The notes under the pieces are model-generated. The model had not been told where the DNA came from, did not search any database, and worked only from the letters and a program-made list of their open reading frames with translations. A stretch of 60,000 nt of DNA from Lineus longissimus. Lineage: Eukaryota; Nemertea; Pilidiophora; Heteronemertea; Lineidae. Positions 23,135 through 35,100 of this stretch are shown here, in pieces. Numbering within the stretch: the stretch's first letter is position 1; each line of letters opens with the position of its first letter. The position numbers and the translations under genes are program-made. The DNA lies in assembly GCF_910592395.1 (NCBI RefSeq), contig NC_088324.1, positions 5,670,953-5,730,952 of the forward strand. The letters are read 5' to 3'.

Positions 23135-26100
23135 ACGACGGACGCCACGGTATGGGATAAGCTCACCTCTGCTAAGAGGTGAGCTAAAAACAGACAAATG
23201 AGCACAATGATGGCACCCAGTGGGGACGCCCGTTGGAGTCATAGACCCATAATAGGGGTCACCTTCTAGCTTATGTTATCATTCCTTTTTAACATCATTA
23301 TGAAGGACGGCTCAGAGCTTGACGGCTATCAATTTTTCAGCCGACAGCATATAATCTCACCTATCATAATGAGACCAAGTTTAGTAACTTGCCATGCCCG
23401 CCCATGACTCTCGGATCCCAGCATCTGCCCAACCCGGATGTTACAGGCAAGGCCAACTCCAAGGGGAAGCTGCAAATAGATAATACCAATTATAAAATGA
23501 TATACTAAGAATTTGGAATTTAAGAAAAAGCCAAAAGCTTACCCCTCACAAAAAAGACGTAAACTAAACTAAACTCAGGCTCTTATCTTCAAGTTTGGAT
23601 TAAAGAATATAACCAATACTTGTTATTACTTTAATTGAAATATGTGATCCGTCACAGCAAAACCATACGCATGTCGCACAGACGATGAGCCTAAATGACA
23701 CCAGGGAATAATTGAAGAAATTGATGTGCTCATATTTTATAAAAGGCAGACAATAATAAATGAACAAACAGTCCGTCTCGACCTGCCAAGCTCAGAGCGA
23801 CATGTACCTGGTTTTGCTGTGACAGGTCACATATGTAATCAAGACGTATAAATTATATATATCATTCAGCTCTTGTAAACGAATGGAAGGTACTGCAGTG
23901 TATATTGGCGATTTTGGTCACCACATTTGAATCAAGATTACAAAGTCATCGTAAACTTGTTTTATCAAAACTTCAACTGTTTTTTATAGTGAGAATACTA
24001 TATGTTATCATGGCACATAGCAGTAATCTTTAATAGTTAATCTTATCTCCACGTGCCTGTGCTTAGACTGAACCCCCAAGTTCAGTTAACGCCAGCATTA
24101 GTGAAACAATTTGAACAACCGAGCCCAGAACGCCAAGAAAGAAGTGCGAAATGGGGCATTTCTGTTATCGTGCAAAATCCTACTCCCTGCTAGAGCTTGA
24201 TAGTGAGTACTCGCATGCATTAAAGGGGTTTGAGAACTCATTATATAATATACCCTTTCCCCTAAGCATGTTAAGCACTTCTAAATTCATAGTTTTTATA
24301 TCTTTTATCGCTTTTATTTCTTTTATCAACTTTTTTGCCCTAAATGGAGAGCCGAACTCACTAATATTTAGAGTTGTCGAAGAGCTCATTATCATTCAAC
24401 GGCAAAGCGGTCAACAACACTACTGGAGGTATAGCGAAGAACCTTAGCAATGTATCCAATGCATTTATTATGCTTATCAGTTGTGACCCGCTCTACCAAA
24501 ACTAGGCGCTTGTCGCATCTGAACTTGACAGGTTGATACGGACTTGTTGTTCATTTCCCTATTGTAGACCTTTGGTGAAATGTAACCAAATCAGTTTGTA
24601 ATAGATTTCACAAAAGGTCTACAATAGGGAAATGAACAACAAGTCCGTATCAACCTGTCAAGTTCAGATGCGACAAGCGCCTAGTTTTGGTAGAGCGAGT
24701 CACAGTTAATCACATACTGGTGTATAATCCTCTCGATCGATTTTTGACATGAACGCAAGTTCTGCAAAAGAAAATGAATCGAGAGCGAGAAATGGGCCAT
24801 TGTTAATTATGTGCATGTTAATTCATATATTATGATGTCACTTCTCTCCGATTGGCTGATGCGATGCAAAGTCTCTGGCTCGCCAAACAGGGTAGAATTT
24901 TTTACCTCATCGGCAAAACAGGCTTGCCAAACATCGTTGATTTTCAGTGCTGTTCGGCAAGCGGCTCTCTAAATAGGGCACAAAATGATGCCTATTCGGC
25001 GAGCGGCTTGCAAAATATACCCGGCCATTTATCGAATAATTGTTTGAAATCGTAAAATCTGTCTTTAAGAGTTGGACTTCGCCAATCATTTCAACGGAAA
25101 TTTAGAAAACTTTGAATAAATAAGAATAATGAACTACATATTGAACTACTTCCTTCTCGCCACCCTGAGTGGTTTAAACGTGGCGTGAAGGAAGCTATGC
25201 AGATTAGGACTCACAAACCCTCCCTCAACAGGGATCTGGGATGAGGTACGTACAAAGTTTGCGTTCAAAATTGACCATCTTTTATTCCGACTGGCCTTCT
25301 GTGGCGAAAGCCCAGTAGGCGCATCGGAAATTCGAAATCCGAACAAATCCGAAATTTTAAATTTTATGCTCGAAATCCGAAATTCAAAGTCCCTAATCGG
25401 AAACCTTTAGCCAATCAGATCAAGTGTAACATTCAGTACTTTGGCGTTATAACAATGGAGAAATTAAAAGTAAAAGGTCAAGCTTTATTGCATCGAACTG
25501 TAGCTCTAACCCCTGATGATCATGACACTCTTTTTCAACAGGATTTTGTTTCCTGTTAATAAAAAACCAGCTGACCCCTATTACAACCGATTAGGTGACA
25601 TCGCCCGATTATGTGACCTAACTAAATAAATGACACAAAATCAGCCGATTTGGTTACAGACCGTTCAGGTAACACGCCATCGCCCGATTAAGTGACCAAA
25701 CTGATTAGGTGGCACAAAATCAACCGATGACCTAACCGCAAAAAAGCTACGAAATCAACCGATTTGGTGGCCAAACCGAATAAGTGACACAAAATCAGCC
25801 AATTTGGTGACACACATCCCAAAGTTTAGGTGACACGCCATCGCCCGATTACGTGAACAAGCTGAATAAGAAGCACAAAATCAACCGGTTAAAGTCAAAT
25901 CATCTTCCAAGGGGCACACACGAGTTGGCACTGCTTCTTTCGTGGTATTACTAACGGTGCAACCAAGTGCGCTTTGAATACCAGCAAATCGGTTCCTAAT
26001 AAATGCACCCACTATTGTTCGAAAGGGAATCTTTAGGCAGAAGAGAGGTAGGCCGGATTAAGTTACACGAAATCGCCGATATGGGTCACTCTGATCTCTC

Positions 26101-29100
26101 AGAATATCAATGCTGTTCACGCTTGTTCGAGGAATATATCATTACTGAAACCAACATTTTCAAGGCTCTTGTCCACTGTGCATAAGCCTTGCACCATATG
26201 CTTTAGTCTACTAATTACCACCACTGTCACCCCCTGGCTGTTGCATAGTACATGTACCTCTTTAAAGAGGGTTATTTGCCTTTGAGTGGTGTAATATTGA
26301 GGTTTTGGTTGATCCGCTTTAGCTCCAGTAAATTGTATAAGAATAAATGAACTGGCCATGGGGCATGTCCTCAGCTTAAGGCATGAATAGAATTTAAAAA
26401 GTATTTTATGACACCTGACCTACATGTAGTATATACGGCATAGAGGTACGCGACTTTGACCATTTTGGGTCAACAAGTTGAGATGCTTATACGCTATAGA
26501 CTCCTTGACAAAACATTCAAAACATCACTAATGTTAAAATTTAAGAGTTTGACCCCTTTGACCTTGAAAAGTAGGTCAACATTAAATTGATATGTATTTA
26601 CAATGGAAACCCTTTTCGATTTCTTTTCATTTAAGGCACGACACTTCCTTGTACTTTTGCTATGTGCAAGTCCAATACAAACAAACATGGTAGGTAAGCA
26701 GATGTGGGGTTTTCTCGGTAAATTTCACCTCAATTAAATTGAGAGTTTGTTGAAAACATTTGGAAAATGAACAAATGAACAGTCCCTTGCAGGCAGTTTC
26801 CCATATAAGCACAAAAAACATTCACCTGCCGGAAGATAGGGGGACTAATTGGTCACCACCAAGATGTAACCTCAATGCTGAGCTGAGTGTTCAACGTGTT
26901 CAAAGTATGCATAAGTTATGCTCAATGCACACCGTTAAAGTTACCACAGGCTTTCGATGTCTTTAAAGACTATTGATTACGAATTGCAATAACGAAATAT
27001 CATCCCCAACAAACAAAAAATGAACACCATTGATCTTAAACCTTTTGTTCCAAAGCTACAATTAAAATAACTTGTTTTATGTTTTCATTCGTTGCACATG
27101 TGACAACGGAGAGGAATTCTCTATGACGCGCATCTTTTCATCTTTATGCATAAATTGTTCTTGTCACATCCTGGAACTTCATACTTCTGGTGATGTGACT
27201 GGTTACACCTCAGTAAATGCAAATTACACGGCTGACTGATGAACAAGTTGAGTAAGGCAGGTAAAACTACAAGAACAAGAATGCGAAAACTACAAGAATA
27301 CGAAAATCAGACCTGTAAGACACATTATTTTCATAACGGATGAGGAATTTCGTATCGCACCCGTTTCATCGCAATGTACAAATGTATCAGACATTTTGTT
27401 CTCTTAATTCGTCAGGGTGCAGACACAGCAACCGTCAGCAGACACAGCTGCATTTATGTACTTGACGTAATGCTACTCTTAAGTGATCTGTAGTCAACAA
27501 TGATTCAATGAAATTCGTTTTTTTCTTTCTGTCGAGACCATCTTGACCACCAAGGTTTTCGCATATTACTGAGGGGATATTATCTACTTTCTACTCTCGA
27601 ACAATGCACACCCAATGCACTGCAATAGACTATTTGCCTCACATGCATCTCACGCAGGTCCACTGGTAAAACTGGTCTATAAACAGCAGAAGATTGTTTA
27701 CCTTGTGGGCAGAAATCCTGGGCCCTATATCTTTTTGCATTGCCACATCTCCGAGAGAAGATCATAATATCAAACACTGTGGACTATATTTTGATCAAAT
27801 CAAAGGAGATTTGGTGATGGAAACTTGACCAAGCATGTATATCCATTTCAGGTGAGGTTGGCATAGTAATACAAATTGTGTTTCTCGCTGCCTGAGAACT
27901 GGTGTATGATGCCAAGTCACGCAAAGTCTTAGTTTTTATAAATGTGATATTGGAATCATTCTTACATGTAGGCTACCCTACATTAAAAATAAGTACACGA
28001 CCACGAGGCTCAGGATGATCCTAGACAAGAAGCAAAATGGATTTCCTACACCAGTGACTATCGCCACCCGTCTTTTCTTAGTTTTGCAATTCGCAATATT
28101 CATAACCTCAGGAAACAGATGTTGGGACTGGCCTTTCGATAAATTCAGCGTTGGTGAAAATATTATCGGCGGAGCAGGGGTGGCAAGTGGAAAGTTACGG
28201 GGATTTCAGAGAAAATTGAAGTCTTGTCTGCTTGTTCCCGGCAAATATGGAATTGATAATGGCGCCATCGAAATCGGAAACAAGCTACCTTTTATTGAAC
28301 TAAATGCGAACCTGTCGCCAGATCTACAGTTTACCATGATGTTCAGTGCTCGTCTGATACCAAATAATGGAGAATCTGTCGTTAAGTTGGGTATCCTGAT
28401 GATTGTACCAGTACTAATTATCCGTATTGAGGTAAAAAAGAAAGGCGCAAGGCTAGGTATCTTCCGAGGAAGGAAATACAGATCATGGTTAAATCTTGGT
28501 AAAACCGTCAAACTCGGGCAATGGGCCAGTTTTGTCTTCAGTCACCGTCTCGGTCAACTTTGTTGTAACAACATGGTGAAACCATATGATACTGGACAGC
28601 GGGTTGGACGAAAGAAATGTATATGCATAGGTCACCATTATAATCCCAAACTTCCTAAACGGTACAATACTGTGGATGGTAAACTGCAAATCGACAGGAT
28701 CCTCCTTTTTGACAGACTGATAAGTGCCGCCGAGATAGACAATCACAAAGCATGGTGGCGAGGTAAATTGATATCACTTTAATGTTTCTGTATTCTCACA
28801 ATGGATCTGGCCTGGTTCCAACATTAGGTGAGTCCTGGTGTGTTCTTACAAGCCACCATTTTGTCATGTGGCTCCATTAGCTTACAGCCGTGCCAGAACA
28901 TTTATATGTACATGTACATGTACACTGAAAATTTGAAAAAAAGATCTGCAATTCTTACCACAATTATTTTATCAGGTATAAAGGTTGCATGCCATACATA
29001 CCTTAATGTATTATTCCTATGACTACATGCGAAAATTGGCATTATTGGCAAATGTGTAAAAATTCAAGAAATATAAGAATATCAAAATATCGCGAAAAAT

Positions 29101-32100
29101 CTATCTTTTCAAATCGTATTTGTGCTGTTTTATCCATACATTATCTTAACGTTTATTTCGTATATCAATAGAAGTTCATTTTACACAGTAATGTGTGAGT
29201 GTGAATGTGCTAGTGTGCTAGTATGCTTGTACATGTGATAAAGAGGTGAAACATACGCGATTTTGATTTGGTACATTAATACTAAAACACTGAGAGTGGA
29301 CCCCAAGAGAGGACCCCTCTAATAACCTCCAGATATTGGGGTTTTACTCCAAGTTCAGATCAATGTACACACAGAAGCTCAATGATCTCACTGGTTTCTG
29401 CGCGGGTTAGGAAATCGTGTACGTAGTCTCTCAGATCGAAATGTTCCCTGTTTCACTAGTTCCTTGGTTTTGGTACCAAAGTCAGCTAACAAATCAGCCG
29501 AAAGAGCTTGTTTATTGATGTTGTACATTGTACACAAGTGATTGATAATGTTGCTTACACTAGTAGGAGACTTTGTCCGACTTATTAACTTATTAACGGT
29601 TTCTGATTTTTTTTCGCTGATTTTCTCCGACATTTCTCCGACATTCTCCGACTTTTCTCCGACTTTGCCCAAATGATTTATATATGCCGGATCATTGAAG
29701 GACAAGTAAGATATGTTGATGAAAATCAGATACCAGAAAAAGGGAGTTAGGATGCGAATTGCTATATATAGAACGACTAAAGAAGAAATGAAGGTCATGA
29801 CAATCTGTAAATAGTGTAAAAAGTTAAATTTTTTGTTTCTTCCCACTGTGTTAAACCCGCATGCGTATAAAATGAAGAAGTGCAGAAGTTTACGTATGAA
29901 GGAGGCAAAGACCCTTCATGGGCCAAGATGCCGCTATGACGGTAACGGTAACGGTAAAATGGTCGGATTTCCAGAAAACTTTTGAAAAATAATAGGGTCA
30001 TATGACATTAAAGATCAAAGGCCTTAGTCGAATAGGGTTGATGAGGTGTGACCCTAGGTGTGAATACTAATTAGCTCCTCTCCTTGGACCCTTTTCATGT
30101 CGGACATTATTGTATCTGGGTTGGACCTCTTAAGGGGATCCCCGTGACTTCTAAAACAAAGGGCCTAATTCGATCTATAAATGGTAAGAAACAAAGTTTT
30201 ATGTATATAAAAACAATTGGTCATATTAAATCATAATCTGGAATATCTATAAGTTATTTACAAACAACTGATAACACTCAAGCACAAATACCTTTTTTAA
30301 AAGTTCAACACTATTATCTTGGCTTTTTTTAGAAAATCGCATAACTGTAAACCATGAAAATCGCATTTTAAATGTAAACAATTAATTAATTGTGAGCATT
30401 TTAGTTTTGAGATTTTATAGAATGCACCATCAAATTAGAACTTAAAGAGCCATACATTAATGCATAACCATTAAATTTGGCAGCCAATGCAATGCGTGAG
30501 TCATCCATCACGATTGTACTTTTTGAATTGCAATGTAAGGATCTGTGAAATGCACTTTTTCTGCTGCACTTGGTCAACTCTTTGCAACATACTTGCAAAT
30601 AGATTTGAGTATGGTCATCCTCTTGCAAACAGGGCCTACAACACGACTTCCATTTACGCATTGAGGGAGTAAGTATGTATCGAGTAAAATGGCCTGATAT
30701 TGTCAGGTTGGAGTATATGGTGTACAATTCAAGAAGTTTAATTCAAAAACAACACTTTTACCAATGGTATTGAACAAACATGAAGGTATTGGTCTGTATT
30801 ATGCATGCAAATACTGTCAATGAAACAGTTCAGTACATCAACAATTTCTTGAATTCATAAGGTTTTGTTTCTTTAAAACATTTATCTAGTAAGGCCCATT
30901 TTTGTAGAAGTCTGCCCTGGAGTGGGCCATCCAAGATGCATCCATGTGTGATATGCAAAGGGTCCAAGGAGAGGAGCTAATTAGTATTCACACCTAGGTT
31001 CACTCTGGGAGTTTGAATCACATCTCATTAACCCATTTCAACTTAGGCCTTTGATCTTTAATGGCCTATTTTGGGAAGCCCTATTTTTTTCGAAGGTTTT
31101 CTGGAAATCCGACCTTTTGTACAAAGTCGGGCAATGTCGGAGAAATCAGGTAAAATGTTAGAGAAACCGTTTCAACGGTTTCTCTAACATTTATTACATT
31201 TATTTAAAAAAAGTCGGAAAAAGCCTCCTACTAGCGCTAATGGCGTTCCCCTCCCTCCAAGGACTAGCCGCCAACCCAATATATTTCAGGGAGAATTTTT
31301 CGGAGGAGGATGAGCAAGATCATAATTTCTGCCGTGTTTAGTACTGCAACAAGGGTGACATTATCAGAATGTGCTATAAACTGCATCATAACGACAACAT
31401 GTCGATCTTTTAGTTGGCAAAAGAAAAACACCGTTTGCAGAATGACTGATTCAGATGAAGGAAATATCACAAGAATTTTGCGAGTGAAACAAACATCAAT
31501 CATAAGGCTGCCTTTCTATTTTACAAAGCACTCCAAGAACTGCGGCGAATATGTGTAGACGTGCAATCAATAACACTCAATGACTGAGAGCCTACATGGG
31601 TACAGGGTACAGCTAGTGGGTACAGTTTTGCTTATTGCCCCCTTTCCCCTTCAGGCAGTACATGTATATGTTTAGTGAGTTTGAACCTAGGTTCGTATCT
31701 CTTAACGAGCACAGAAACGACCAGAAGCCAATGCTTCCGGACTTGGAGATGACGTCACGGCGCAGACCAGTTATAGTGCGCCCCTCTATGGTGGTTATCC
31801 TATACACATGTAATTCAGGCGAGTGTTCACTTAACAGACCCCCCCCCCCGACACATTAAACGATGTTTGATGGATATCTAGGCAGTCTATGTGATAATAA
31901 TATAAGAAGCGCTTGCAACTCGTGTATGGCAACTCGTGTATACTCCCCTTGGAAGATGAGGTTATTTTGATACGTTGATTTCGTTTTGTCACTTATTCGA
32001 ATGCCTAATCGGTCGATTTTATATCACTTATTCGGCTTTGCCACCTTATCGATTGATTCTGTGTCACTTTTTCGGTTATGTTTTTTTATAAGTTAATTTT

Positions 32101-35100
32101 GTGTCACTTATTTGGTTGGGTCGCTTATTCGGGCGAGAGTCACCAAATCGTTTGTAACCCCCAATTACTTTTTGGTAAGCTTTCCTCTGATTAGTTAATA
32201 TTGGATTTCAAATTTCGGGTTATAAATTTCGGATTTCGGACTTCATATGAGCCTTCTTGGTTTTGGTATTTTATGGTGGGCTCGTGGCCGTTATGACAGA
32301 GTCAAGAACGCGACAAGCCATTTTTTGTCAACCTTCGTTCTGAGCCTCTGTCCCATATCCTGACCACACAACATGCATCGAGTAAATCTAGTGAATGACC
32401 AGGTCAAGAAGCAACTTTCAACTGATATTTTGTAGAAACATGAACTCAGTTAGTAAGGAGTTGCCCTGATATCATGAGTGTGGAGCGACCACCAAACAGT
32501 AGTTTATTGACCGACTGACAAATTTCTTACCATGTATGCCATTGAAGCGACTTGAAATGCAATGGACTGGGCGCCAAGTGGAACTGAGCCAAGCAAACCT
32601 GTATAAGAAGAAATAAAATGTTTTATCAGGGGTCACCTACTAGATAGAATGGGCTAACAGGTTGTAAGAGTGAGATTTGTCACCATCATACGAATCATGC
32701 ATCATCATCGACAAAGATTATATGCCGCTGCAAAAGATGAAAAAGAATACCTAGCATGACATAGCGTCCCCTAGCATGTTTGACAAAATCAGCATTGAGC
32801 ATGGTGGAATATAGTGGAAGAGCGTCACACCTGAGAGAGGAAGGTCCTGGCGCGAGGCCCTCCCACTAACACTTGTAGCATGCTTGACAGCCCTTCTCCT
32901 GGTACTCATTCAAAGTTGTTGGTGAATGCACATTAGAGGCGACTTTACGAAGGATGTCGCGACCGAGCCCTGTTAAGTGCATTCTCCGGAGAAGAGGTTA
33001 CGGTTTGCGAGTGTCAAAAAATTGTAAAACCTAAACGAGGAATCCAACCTTAATACTGAACTCACATCATTTCATCAACCACACTTGTCACTAGCATACT
33101 TCAATTTCTTCAATTTACCATCATCCCACGAAAATGACAATTATGGTCATGGGATGTCGATATCAGTCAGGCGGATTTGAAGCCTCAATGCTGACGAGAA
33201 CGTCAACGAATCAAGTCGCGCGTACACGTGCAGGCGCGGCTCACGTAATCAAAAATGCTATTTGTAGCTCTCAACTGACGTGATGGCGCAGTGTAGCGCA
33301 GTATGGGCACTCATTGGTTTCTACTGAAAGTTATCTGGATTAGGCTAAGAAAGTACACTCTCAAAATGTATTAGTAAATATGACTAATTTGGTAGTTGCT
33401 ATTGCACCAAGTGTGAAATTAGCAAAAAAAAAACTAACCATTAATTAGTTGTTCCAGTTGTTCCAGTTGTTCTAGTAAAAACTACATTTGAAATGGTTAA
33501 GGATTGCTATTTTGATAGTTCAACAACAAATTTCACAAACGGTGCAATAGCAACTAACGGAGTAGTAAAAGATAACTATTAAATAGTTACCTTCACTTTT
33601 TAATTTTAAGAATGTATTGCAAAAGCGCTTCGAGACTTTAGTTTGGTATAAAGTGCTTTGCAATTCATTATATTTTTCATGCCGGTACATGTATATTAAG
33701 TAGCCCACGGCACATGTCATTTTCCTGAAGTTGAGGTCAACCATACGCACCACCATATCGGCCTGAACTTAAAAACCTTAAGCAATTAGAACTCCTACCA
33801 AACCAAGTGATGGCAAATTTAAAAAAATTGGGAGCCTGTTCTTAGTTTTTCAGAAAAAAGTGCCCCAAGTTTTTAATTAAGGAATTTAACCCGAGGCGGA
33901 GGACCTTGGTTGGATACAGTCCAAACCCGAGCCGATTTTAGCTCCACCCGAGAGTGTCTTGGTAACTCAACCAAGGTCCGAAGCCGAGGGTTCAATTTCT
34001 ATTCTAAAATACCTCAAACTTAAAGAGATAGGCCACGAAAATAACTTGAATATGTGCGAATTTGGCAAATTCCATCCATCGCCGGCCCGGAGCGCAGGTA
34101 GCGCCGTTGTTTACATTATGTTACGGCAACGTTACAGAAAATGAGACATGTACATTTTGTACAGCGCGCATAGGAAGTCCGCATCGGCTCGCTCAAGTGA
34201 TGCTAAAATCCGCGCAAAGCTATTTGGAGCGTTTCTCTCGGCAAATAATGTGTAGTGCTCATTAAAAAACTTAGGGTGGTTGATGCTTCCTTGGCTGATT
34301 TGTGTTTGAAGCAGTGTTTTGAGAGCCTCAAACTTCTGAAGTGAGCTGAAATTCCATTGACGTCGCAGCCCGGTTTCCACATTTTAGTGCAACCCGAGGG
34401 GACTTTGGTAGAGCATCTTGGTTGCGTGTCCAAAACACTCCACTCTCAGAACGAGGCTTATGCATTTTCCATTTAAAAGTTGACTTTACGGTACCAAGGT
34501 ATTTTAGAATAGTCTTTCACTACCTTTTGAAAGAATTCTAATCACTCTAAGATTTTACAATTCTAGCCAAAACAGTGTTGCCTATTTATAAAACCTTAAA
34601 CGTTTACCTGCTAATACTGTGCCGATCTCAAAGCTCCACCACTCGAGACCAACCATCAACAACCCTGCCATAGCCATCTTGAGAAACACACCCCAGTCAT
34701 AGAAAACATCGACAGTCCAACCTGAAAAAAAAAAAATTATGAGCCACCGGGAAAGGCAACTTTGTGGCAACGAAGAAATCTATCCGCGTGTCTGGGACTG
34801 TGAAAGTGTCATCTTTCAATCGATCAAGATCAAGTAGCTCGAAGTGCATTCTGCTTTAAGAATACTATTCTCGTTAAAGGATGGGCGGCTTTTATTGCAG
34901 TATGTTTGGTCTTCCTTTGGTTTATCAGTAAACTGTTTTTCTTAACGTGTTTGATGCTTTTCCAACATCGTTTCAGCTCTTATATCGTAGAAAAACGCGT
35001 TATTCAGTATTTTTAGTTCGCCTTAGTCCTGGCGCGAAATACCTTTCCTGCCACGTGAGTGCACGCCGAGATCCGAGTTCACGTCAATCTACTATGACGA

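Larger units (their letters stand above)
23545..25890 (-). repeat. Inverted-repeat arm 2 (partner of 10925-12625)
   Basis: Reverse-complement match to arm 1 within MATE intron 11. It additionally contains two foldback insertions (23644-23830 and 24483-24703). It ends in a GTGAC/CGATT minisatellite. Confidence 0.85.
26845..33230. repeat. Segmental duplication block B (direct repeat of block A)
   Basis: Colinear with 4930-10925. It lies inside the MATE gene and holds genuine exon 11, so B is the parental location of that exon, and A arose by duplication of this segment (an inference). Confidence 0.85.

Noticed and set aside
23010-23242. ORFs on both strands with runs of Asp, Thr or Ser
   Set aside because: They are translations of the GAC microsatellite at about 23067-23145; no unique sequence and no splice context.
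22030-25890. CRISPR-like array
   Set aside because: Repeat units are long, diverged and lack regular unique spacers; this is eukaryotic DNA.
29388-29846. 152-codon minus-strand ORF with repeated EKSE words
   Set aside because: It reads through the GTCGGA-type terminal repeats of the TIR element at 29557-31235, which create the repeated Glu/Ser words.
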